From Chromera velia (Eukaryota; Sar; Chromeraceae), in contig JAHBMJ010001257.1 in assembly GCA_018398765.1 (NCBI GenBank), positions 1 to 33,306 of the forward strand: 33,306 nucleotides of DNA, in the 5' to 3' direction. Below, in pieces: positions 29,601-33,306 of the stretch (the stretch's first letter is position 1; each line of letters starts with the position of its first letter). The notes under the pieces are model-generated. The model did not search any database. It worked only from the letters and a program-made list of their open reading frames with translations, and was not told the origin of the DNA. Made by a program: the position numbers and the translations under genes.

Positions 29601-30474
29601 TGAATGTGGCCAGGTGTATGGGCAAGAGAGGAAGTGAGGGAGTGACAGTCTGATCTGTCCGTAAAGGAACCAACCGCTGTGAACCCGACAGTGCATGCAA
29701 AGGCGGGCCAATTCAATCTTCAGTCTTGCCTGCCTTCATTTTGCTGGTGTGTCTGATGATTTTTTTCTTGTCTTGTTTCTTCCTTCTCTTGCAGACTGCG
29801 CGCAAGTCCGGTGAGCCCGTGGATGAGTTGTCTCTGTTCACCTCGTTCTCGAAGGACGGTGCGAAGGGAGGAGCTCAGTCGGAGGGTGTCAGCGTGACTG
29901 TGGAGGGACTGCTTCTTGAAGGGTGCGCCTTCAACGAGAGCTCCGGTCAGTGCGTGCGCCGATAGGTTAAGGGGAGGGAAGTGCGTTTTATGTTCAGTTC
30001 GCTGGCTTGCTCGATGCATTCTTGTTTTCCCTTTTGTCTTCACGTCTTTTTGTTTGACTCCTAGTAGGTTACCCTTTGAAATGAATGAGCGTTGTGTCTT
30101 GTCTCTTCTGCCCCCCGAGAATCACTCATTTCTCTTCTTGATCACTTTGTGTGCCGCCTCCCTCTCTCTCCTGCCTGCCCGCCTGCCTGCATTTTCTTTC
30201 AGGTCTCTTTGTCAGTTCCGATCGCTCTGCTCCCCAACTGGTCCCGCTGGCTTCTATGAGTCTCTCCTGGATCAAGGGAAGCAGACCGCCCCCCCTCGGG
30301 ACATCGGGGTGCGAGCCCTCAGCCGAGCAGGACCTGATCATGGACTCCACCTCCGTCAGGCTTCCTGTGTACCACAGCCTCAGGAGAGACGACTTCCTCT
30401 GCCAGGTTGAGGTGCCGACGGACAGCAGACAAATGAGAGTGCTCAATTCCGCAGCAATCTTTTTGTCCGAGTAG
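4696..30474 (+). CDS. DYNC2H1: Cytoplasmic dynein-2 heavy chain (retrograde IFT motor), 37 exons, about 4,510 aa
   Basis: Motor subunit that carries intraflagellar-transport trains from ciliary tip to base. Exons: 4696-5823, 6547-6675, 7293-7307, 7410-7703, 8024-8436, 8810-9188, 9632-9778, 10030-10335, 10636-10755, 11008-11252, 11697-11799, 12067-12297, 12618-12716, 13025-13350, 13566-13728, 14030-14251, 14557-14706, 15133-15330, 15775-16088, 16329-16649, 16893-17195, 17544-17813, 18066-18105, 18376-18578, 18875-19083, 19293-19503, 19850-21330, 21878-22258, 22591-23806, 24054-24138, 24498-25846, 26212-26862, 27173-27934, 28334-28874, 29372-29476, 29795-29945, 30203-30474. The total is 13,533 nt, all phases agree, and the length is close to the family's roughly 4,300 aa. 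Dynein-2 rather than dynein-1 or axonemal dynein is indicated by close agreement in the linker ([28 protein letters not shown]), the AAA3 P-loop GPEGCGK, the degenerate AAA4 loop GRAGVGRR and the C-terminus. The start is the first ATG after an in-frame TAG at 4669-4671. Intron ends are inferred from homology and phase, not from transcripts. Least certain are exon 3 (15 nt) and the end of exon 19. Confidence 0.97.
5824..6546 (+). repeat. Intron 1: four tandem copies of a ~95-bp CT-rich unit, containing one N
   Basis: The unit is marked by CCTCCCTCCTTCCCGTCTCC at 6146, 6257, 6350 and 6447 (spacings 111, 93 and 97), followed by CATGTTCAGCC, CCTGCATGGGCGTCACC and a (GCTT)n tail. The last tail runs into the acceptor CTTCCTCCAG. 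The undetermined base at 6239 lies in the (GCTT)n tail of the first copy, so the copy number in the assembly may be unreliable. The intron is 723 bp, a multiple of three, with no in-frame stop. Confidence 0.85.
6676..7292 (+). repeat. Intron 2: (TCTG)n arrays punctuated by a GAAGAAGAAGAAACATATAG spacer
   Basis: The (TCTG)n tract covers about 6693-6934. The 20-base spacer begins at 6731, 6795 (one substitution), 6839 and 6883, giving periods of 64, 44 and 44. The donor GTCGGTCGGTTGGTT is itself tetranucleotide-periodic. The rest of the intron has GGAA- and GGAT-type simple repeats. Open frames across it are repeat artefacts. Confidence 0.9.
7308..7409 (+). repeat. Intron 3: (TGCC)n run ending in the acceptor
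   Basis: A 102-bp intron, the shortest in the gene. It is bounded by GTAAGT and TGCCTGCAG, with the TGCC run (about 7380-7406) directly abutting the splice site. Confidence 0.7.
7981..8023 (+). repeat. (TG)n at the 3' end of intron 4
   Basis: An uninterrupted TG run of about 19 units lies directly before GCAG, where a polypyrimidine tract would normally be. A CT-rich stretch lies farther upstream. Confidence 0.9.
8755..8809 (+). repeat. (TG)n at the 3' end of intron 5
   Basis: A second TG run (about 8755-8794) is followed by CGTGCGCGCGTGCAG, the acceptor of exon 6. The arrangement is the same as in intron 4. Confidence 0.9.
10419..10480 (+). repeat. (CA)n and CT-rich simple repeats in intron 8
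   Basis: CACACACACACA at about 10419 is followed by CTCTGTCTGTCTCTG-type repeats. This is non-coding intron sequence. Confidence 0.75.
11275..11571 (+). repeat. Intron 10: 33-bp minisatellite, nine copies
   Basis: The unit contains TTGTTCTGATTGGAATCT followed by (A/G)(T/G)-CCTCTCC and (G/A)TGTG. Nine copies are near-identical, differing only at a few sites (for example CTATCC, CTGTCC, CTGGCC and CCATG). The period is a multiple of three, so several frames stay open through it. A (TC)n tract at about 11589-11634 and (GCTG)n follow before the acceptor GTATGCAG. Confidence 0.95.
11697..16088 (+). other. Dynein-2 linker region (exons 11-19, residues about 1060-1660)
   Basis: This is the mechanical lever (DHC_N2 region) that sweeps across the AAA ring. 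Diagnostic conserved segments are [20 protein letters not shown] and the following [13 protein letters not shown] in exon 16, [19 protein letters not shown] and [15 protein letters not shown] in exon 17, and [15 protein letters not shown] in exon 18. Exon 19 ends [11 protein letters not shown], and after a short divergent stretch the joined codon gives [13 protein letters not shown] across intron 19, which matches the WxWKKQLRFY that precedes AAA1 in the family. That joint fixes the exon 19 donor at 16089 (GTCAAT), a weaker site than its neighbours. Exon 15 is followed by a duplicated copy of its own 3' end (see the repeat at 13678-13795). Confidence 0.93.
13678..13795 (+). repeat. 59-bp tandem duplication of the exon 15 end and its splice donor
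   Basis: Copy 1 (13678-13736) contains the last 51 coding bases of exon 15 plus the donor GTCAGA. Copy 2 (13737-13795) repeats it with 57 of 59 bases identical, including an intact second donor at 13788. Using the first donor keeps the frame into exon 16. Using the second adds 59 nt and reaches TGA at 13750-13752. It appears to be a recent duplication. Confidence 0.93.
16329..18105 (+). other. AAA1, the main ATPase module (exons 20-23)
   Basis: AAA1 is the site whose ATP hydrolysis drives stepping. The Walker A motif GPAGTGKT is at nt 16516-16539 (about residues 1724-1731), preceded by [20 protein letters not shown] and LGYGGNPY. Walker B is [10 protein letters not shown], beginning in exon 21 just after the codon split by intron 20 (about residues 1772-1781). 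The sensor and downstream block reads [20 protein letters not shown] and then [26 protein letters not shown] follows in exon 22. All catalytic residues expected of an active AAA1 are present. Introns 20, 21 and 22 all interrupt codons after the second base. Confidence 0.97.
18376..19503 (+). other. AAA2 nucleotide-binding module (exons 24-26)
   Basis: A canonical Walker A, GPSGCGKS, lies in exon 24 (about residues 2021-2028), followed after the intron by [20 protein letters not shown] and [14 protein letters not shown]. The Walker B-like [14 protein letters not shown] (about residues 2097-2109) is split by intron 25 from [35 protein letters not shown] closes the module. In other dyneins AAA2 binds ATP structurally without hydrolysing it. 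The residues seen fit that role. Confidence 0.96.
19850..21330 (+). other. AAA3 module, encoded by a single 1,481-nt exon (exon 27)
   Basis: This is the longest uninterrupted coding block in the gene. The P-loop is GPEGCGKN (nt 20379-20402, about residues 2357-2364). The usual final Thr/Ser is Asn here, while the metazoan dynein-2 loop has Gly in that position. [22 protein letters not shown] carries the Walker B-like Asp-Ile-Asn (Asp about residue 2431), and the downstream [18 protein letters not shown] matches the family. The C-terminal part contains a divergent segment around [20 protein letters not shown]. The exon ends GRD with one base of the next codon and joins a second Asp in exon 28. 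Confidence 0.95.
21331..21877 (+). repeat. Intron 27 with (TCTG)n arrays and the same spacer as intron 2
   Basis: The donor side is GTCTGTCAGTCTGTCAGTCAG. An internal (TCTG)n run is at about 21676-21697. At 21830-21846 the sequence GAAGAAGAAACATATAG is followed by (TCTG)n to the acceptor TCTGCAG. This repeats the compound structure of intron 2, about 15 kb away. Confidence 0.85.
21878..23110 (+). other. AAA4 module (exon 28 and first half of exon 29)
   Basis: [20 protein letters not shown] leads into [20 protein letters not shown]. The P-loop is GRAGVGRR (about residues 2723-2730), with Arg in place of the catalytic Lys, as in animal dynein-2 (GRSGVGRR). The Walker B-like FLEDHQLL and the segment [18 protein letters not shown] cross intron 28 in phase. 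After [21 protein letters not shown] the exon enters a Lys/Glu-rich stretch at about nt 22855-22980 that is divergent and probably loops out before the stalk. AAA4 is most likely structural in this protein. Confidence 0.94.
23110..24640 (+). other. Stalk coiled coil and microtubule-binding domain (exons 29-31)
   Basis: The antiparallel coiled coil starts near [20 protein letters not shown] (about residue 2975) and runs through an uninterrupted Glu/Lys/Ala heptad-like region to [17 protein letters not shown]. The tip domain spans about residues 3085-3188: [20 protein letters not shown], then [20 protein letters not shown], then [20 protein letters not shown]. The return helix begins near [20 protein letters not shown] and continues through the 85-nt exon 30 into [19 protein letters not shown] in exon 31. 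Introns 29 and 30 both fall inside the return helix. The Ile-Lys-Pro and Pro-Pro breaks mark the hinge into the tip, as in other dyneins. Confidence 0.95.
24640..27934 (+). other. AAA5 and AAA6 modules (exons 31-33)
   Basis: AAA5 is recognised by [52 protein letters not shown] and [20 protein letters not shown]; it has no P-loop, as expected. Between Arg-Leu-Ala-Ser and the ELAVRFGK block is an acidic Gly/Ala/Asp-rich insertion (nt about 24930-25040) longer than in animal sequences. AAA6 begins around exon 32 ([17 protein letters not shown]) and includes [68 protein letters not shown] and [18 protein letters not shown]. Intron 32 sits just before the ECARTGDW motif, and its donor is GTGGGT. 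Confidence 0.95.
26901..26928 (+). repeat. (TTTG)n run in intron 32
   Basis: A short pure tetranucleotide run lies in an intron that also begins with (GTGG)n directly at its donor. Confidence 0.8.
28334..30474 (+). other. C-terminal domain of dynein-2 heavy chain (exons 34-37)
   Basis: After [10 protein letters not shown] (exon 33) the helix [18 protein letters not shown] opens the C-terminal region. A Ser/Gly-rich insert (about nt 28395-28460) and a Gly/Ala-rich insert (about nt 28690-28750) interrupt it, and both look like lineage-specific low-complexity expansions. Conserved landmarks resume with [19 protein letters not shown] and [14 protein letters not shown], then [28 protein letters not shown] and [10 protein letters not shown] at the stop. 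The last exon (30203-30474) ends in TAG at 30472-30474. The alignment to animal dynein-2 runs to the final residues, so the 3' end of the coding region is secure. Confidence 0.94.
28875..29371 (+). repeat. Intron 34 simple repeats: (GTAG)n, (ATTC)n, (CTCCT)n and (CTTT)n
   Basis: The intron starts GTAGGTAGGTATG, then has (ATTC)n at about 28890, (CTCCT)n at about 29023-29050 and a long CTTT/CTTC tract at about 29250-29335 before TTTCTTGCAG. It has no coding character. Confidence 0.8.
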
Positions 30475-31518
30475 TGATTTCAAAGCAAAGAAGATTTCAT
30501 TGAAAACCTGAACGATTTGATGTCTGCAAAAACTGGGAGGGAGGGAAGAGAATGGGAGAGGTATAAGGTTCACAAACTTTGAAAAGGTCACTTTAAGGCA
30601 TGAACATCTACATTGTTTAGGATAAGTTGACTTTAAAATGTTTGTATTCAAAGCTTAAATGTATTTTTGAAAGGTTTTTTCTTATTATAAACTAAGCAGA
30701 ACGCAGATAGATAAAATTAGTTGGATTATGTTACAACTTACGTATTAAAGCAATAAAGGAGGAGTAGGCAGTGCACTGGTTATGACTGAGGGGTAGGAAG
30801 TACTTAGCAAACACCGAAGAAGGCATTCAGATGGAGGAGCGTCAAGTATGAGGTCGTATGAGAGAGAGAGCTAGTAGCGAGAGCAGTAATCAGGACAGGA
30901 CAGAGGGAAGAGATGAAAGACGTATAGGCCAGACGCTAGGAACAAACTTTCAGTCAATGTCCCCCCAAAAAAAAAATTAAAGCAATCCGAGTCACGTACT
31001 TTTCTATTATAAATTAAATCATGTGTAAGGTATGATGGTGTGAATGTTCTCTAGACGTCTAGAAGGCTGCCGCTACTTAACGCACACGATATATAAGGGT
31101 CTGTTCAAACTCACCGTATGCATTGCTCCCTTTCCGAGAGGTTCCTTTGCTGATCGATCTAGAAGCCTCAATTAATTCAGGCTGGAGACAAGATGCGCAC
31201 ACAAGCTGCCTACGAGAACGTGTGTTGTTAAGGCCTACTTAGAGAGGTTGGTGCTGGTAAGTGCTTGCAGAGGTTTAAGGGTCTTCAGGGCTTGATGTCG
31301 CTGGAGCGGTTCAGGTCGATCCCTAGTGACAGACTCGATCGATGTCAGGAGCATGGAGCTTTCTTATGAATCAGTGATCGATCTGATTTCATAGCAGTCT
31401 TCCAGAAAGTCTTTCGGAAGTCTTTCATGTGATTTCGATCGAAATGCGACAGGCCAAAATCTGTATAGTACAGGACGTTAACGTCCCATCTCTTTTCTTG
31501 TTAATCCTTAAAAAGGCA
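30475..31518. other. 3' UTR and downstream gene-free sequence
   Basis: AATAAA at 30752-30757 lies about 280 nt after the stop and is the best candidate polyadenylation signal, though protist signals vary. Beyond it the sequence is AT-richer and without protein-like frames. A perfect 14-bp palindrome, GGACGTTAACGTCC, is at 31473-31486. Confidence 0.4.
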
Positions 31519-31590
31519 GGTAGCGAGGATTGAACCTATGATCTTCTGTTTATTAATGTTGTATGTTAACCACTAAGTCATGAACGTAAG
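31519..31590 (-). pseudogene. Degraded tRNA-like sequence (isoleucine-like anticodon loop)
   Basis: Read on the minus strand it has a box A-like ACTTAGTGGTTAACA and an anticodon-loop-like TTAATAA (AAT at the anticodon positions). The T-arm region AAGATCATAGGTTCAATCC resembles box B but its loop is one base short. The 3' acceptor-like CGCTACC has no matching 5' strand. It looks like a decayed tRNA gene or the head of a tRNA-derived SINE, not a working tRNA. Confidence 0.35.
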
Positions 31591-31664
31591 CGACACACAC
31601 CATTCTCTTTTGCTTAGCACTATTTTCGATTAAGTCAATTTATTTAATTCTCATTTTCTTTTTA

Positions 31665-31740
31665 GTCACGCTTTGATAGCGCATAGCATTCGCCCCTTTC
31701 TAAGATTGAGATTCCACGCTCGATTCATACATGATATAAT
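31665..31740 (+). pseudogene. Degraded tRNA-like sequence (arginine-like), partly repeated downstream
   Basis: GATAGCGCATAGCATTCG resembles the D-arm of arginine tRNAs, TTTCTAA resembles an anticodon loop with TCT, and CACGCTCGATTC resembles a T-arm. The stems do not pair well. The segment CGCATAGCATTCGC at 31680 recurs at 31741 with the following 12 bases nearly the same, giving a 61-bp spaced direct repeat of the 5' half. It is probably tRNA-derived repeat DNA. Confidence 0.3.
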
Positions 31741-31766
31741 CGCATAGCATTCGCTCCTTTCTAGAC

Positions 31767-32312
31767 AATTAATACTATATACAATTCAGTACGGTCCTTA
31801 AAAAAAAAATTTTAACATTCCTGATGTTTCACCGATTCTTAAGGTTGTATTTTTTTTTCTCTTTTCTCTTTTTTTTTTTCTTCTTTTTTTTTGTACTTCA
31901 AGGACTGTTTCAGATCGTGTGTTCTTATGACGATTCTTTTTTTTTTTTCAGCACTGCATGCATGTAGTAATACCGTAATGTACTCATAGACACTCTTGCA
32001 CATTGGTTATGCGCATGCACACACCATATACAATTCACGTACTGACACGTAGACTTCACAGACTCATCGAACGGATTAATCGAGCTAAATCATGAGGGAA
32101 GCCGCATATTTAATCCAATCAACGATCTATGCACCGCCGGAGCATCGCAGCGCATCATCACAGAGCAACACTCAGAGCAACATCGCGACGCATGTTTCAT
32201 CGTACCTCATCGCAACACATGCATGCATCATTGCAACACCTTAATTATGAGCGCGCGCGGCCCCGCAAAGTACTCGAGATCGCGCGACCGCGAGAGAGAA
32301 AAAAAAAAAAAT
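31767..32312. other. Non-coding stretch with poly-T tracts
   Basis: T- and A-rich homopolymer tracts occupy about 31800-31950. A segment with repeated CATCGCA- or GCAACA-like words follows (about 32140-32240). No protein-like reading frame is present. Confidence 0.45.
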
Positions 32313-32840
32313 TCACTGTCCGGCGCGCCTAATTCTCTCCATCGTGACCTTCACCTTAGTCACCGCCCAGGTTCGAGAGTCCACTGGGTATTGGATGCAT
32401 CTGTATGCGGGGTTCTTCCTCCTCTGAACTTTGCCCTCAATGCTCTCCACGAGTCTCTCTCTTCCCTTGATTACTTTCTTTGCTTTTTTCTGGGCCACCA
32501 CTTCCTCCTGTTTGACATCTTCCTGCTTGATGACATGCGGAAGCACGTCAGGGTTGATGTCAGGTTGCTGGAAGACTGGATGAGGAGACTGCGGGGCGAA
32601 GGGGTTGTATCGGTAAGTCTCTTCTTTCTCGGTCTCGCTTTTTATTGTTGTGGTTAGTGTGGTGACCTCTGAGAGGTTCTCTCTCCATGCTGCGGCTCCT
32701 TCTTCAGTCTGGGTATCTGTGTTCATAGCGGCTTGGATATGTGCTTTGGCTTGGGAGGAGAAGGAGTGTGGGATCGGCATCTGGTTCGGATAGTCAGGAT
32801 ACGGGGTAGGGTAGGTGCTGGGACCGTTGTTTGCGAACAT
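32313..32840 (-). CDS. Hypothetical protein or 3' exon, 175 codons, unknown function
   Basis: The frame begins MFANNGPSTYPTPYPDYPNQ and ends VTMERIRRAG-Gln-stop. The N-terminal half is Pro/Tyr/Asn/Gln-rich. The middle has an acidic Lys/Glu segment (VIKQEDVKQEEVVAQKKAKK) and the tail is basic. The frame stays open for 26 more codons upstream of the Met with similar composition, to a TGA at 32919-32921, so the true 5' end may lie in an upstream exon. No domain is recognised. The composition would suit a retroelement Gag-like or nuclear protein, but that is speculation. No other frame over this stretch looks more like protein. Confidence 0.35.
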   Translation of the reverse strand: MFANNGPSTYPTPYPDYPNQMPIPHSFSSQAKAHIQAAMNTDTQTEEGAAAWRENLSEVTTLTTTIKSETEKEETYRYNPFAPQSPHPVFQQPDINPDVLPHVIKQEDVKQEEVVAQKKAKKVIKGRERLVESIEGKVQRRKNPAYRCIQYPVDSRTWAVTKVKVTMERIRRAGQ

Positions 32841-33003
32841 GTTGGCTTTTGTTTCCGTAGATGTAAGAGTTTCTTGAAGAGGGAAGTGGTTATGATCAGG
32901 CTTAAGAGGATTTGGATTTCAGCTGGTTCAACTTGATCACAATGATTGAAGAATGGGGTTTGAAGAAAGTTACCAAAAGTTTCGAAGAGGGTCGATCGAG
33001 ATG

Positions 33004-33276
33004 TCAGGCTTGCAATTTCTTTGTGAGAAAATTTTTGGTCGATCGATTCGGCCGGCTGTCGGCCGAACATACGTGTCTGTGCATGTCTCTTATTCGGCTT
33101 TCAGCCGATTTCGGTCGAAAAGAATCGGTTTTCGGACGGGTAAAGGCCTCTCTTTTCCGATTTTTCGCCTTTTCGACGTGTTTCTTTCGACCGCTTGCCG
33201 GTCGCTTCTCGGCCGATCCCCGGCCGAATTTTTGTTTTGCTATCGTCTCCTGTAGCAAGCTCTCGACATCTTTCAT
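33004..33276 (-). CDS. Small basic reading frame, 90 codons, doubtful
   Basis: It starts [20 protein letters not shown] and is rich in Arg, Lys and Ser, with SAEKR, SAESR and SADSR-like echoes. These echoes come from the CGGCCGA hairpin repeats in the DNA, so the frame may be a by-product of that repeat. It is on the same strand as, and upstream of, the frame at 32313-32840, but no in-frame splice could be found to join them. Confidence 0.2.
   Translation of the reverse strand: MKDVESLLQETIAKQKFGRGSAEKRPASGRKKHVEKAKNRKREAFTRPKTDSFRPKSAESRIRDMHRHVCSADSRPNRSTKNFLTKKLQA
33047..33227. repeat. Cluster of CGG-based hairpins
   Basis: Perfect stems: TTCGGCCG/CGGCCGAA with a 5-nt loop (33047-33067); TCGGCT/AGCCGA with a 3-nt loop (33094-33108); TTTCG/CGAAA with a 2-nt loop (33109-33120); CGACCG/CGGTCG with a 5-nt loop (33188-33204); TCGGCCG/CGGCCGA with a 5-nt loop (33209-33227). 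The stems are variants of one another, and bases between stems are not conserved. Confidence 0.75.
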
Positions 33277-33306
33277 GGCTCAGCTTGAGATTGAGTGTCG
33301 CTTGTG

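Noticed and set aside
1..33306. CRISPR arrays, bacterial operons, or a prokaryotic system
   Set aside because: The window is clearly eukaryotic. The tandem repeats have no constant-repeat, variable-spacer organisation and there are no prokaryotic genes.

Overview
The window is eukaryotic nuclear DNA dominated by one very large, intron-rich gene on the + strand. Thirty-seven exons can be joined from the ATG at 4696 to the TAG at 30472-30474 with every reading phase consistent. They give a protein of about 4,510 residues that follows the heavy chain of cytoplasmic dynein-2, the retrograde intraflagellar-transport motor (DYNC2H1 / DHC1b), from end to end. The organism must therefore build, or descend from something that built, a cilium or flagellum. 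The intron style (36 introns, mostly 200-500 bp, full of microsatellites, about 50% GC exons) suggests a unicellular protist. A chromerid-type alveolate or a stramenopile is my guess from memory of genome style; the sequence alone does not prove it.

Layout. Positions 1-330 are a CT microsatellite, followed by a degenerate 61-bp minisatellite (349-768). Positions 770-4690 are AT-richer and apparently gene-free. They hold two related copies of a short inverted-repeat transposon with 8-bp target duplications (2288-2408 and 3209-3442), a perfect 32-bp inverted repeat with about 480 bp between its arms (3698-4243) and a hairpin-forming sequence (4325-4356). The dynein gene follows: tail (exons 1-10), linker (11-19), AAA1 (20-23), AAA2 (24-26), AAA3 (27), AAA4 (28-29), stalk with microtubule-binding tip (29-31), AAA5 and AAA6 (31-33) and the C-terminal domain (33-37). 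Positions 30475-32300 are AT-rich with two degraded tRNA-like sequences. Positions 32313-33276 hold a protein-like minus-strand reading frame of unknown function and a cluster of CGG-based hairpins.

The most unusual signal is in the splice sites. Of the 36 inferred introns, 26 begin GTC (typically GTCAGT or GTCGGT), and 29 end TGCAG. C at donor position +3 is rare in ordinary eukaryotic introns. Both intron ends also tend to run into tetranucleotide repeats that reiterate the splice motif (GTCAGTCAGTCAG at the donor, TGCATGCAG or TCTGTCTGCAG at the acceptor). Within the gene there is also a 59-bp tandem duplication that copies an entire 5' splice site, a 9-copy 33-bp minisatellite, a stop-free 723-bp first intron built of ~95-bp repeats, and a compound repeat shared between two introns 15 kb apart.
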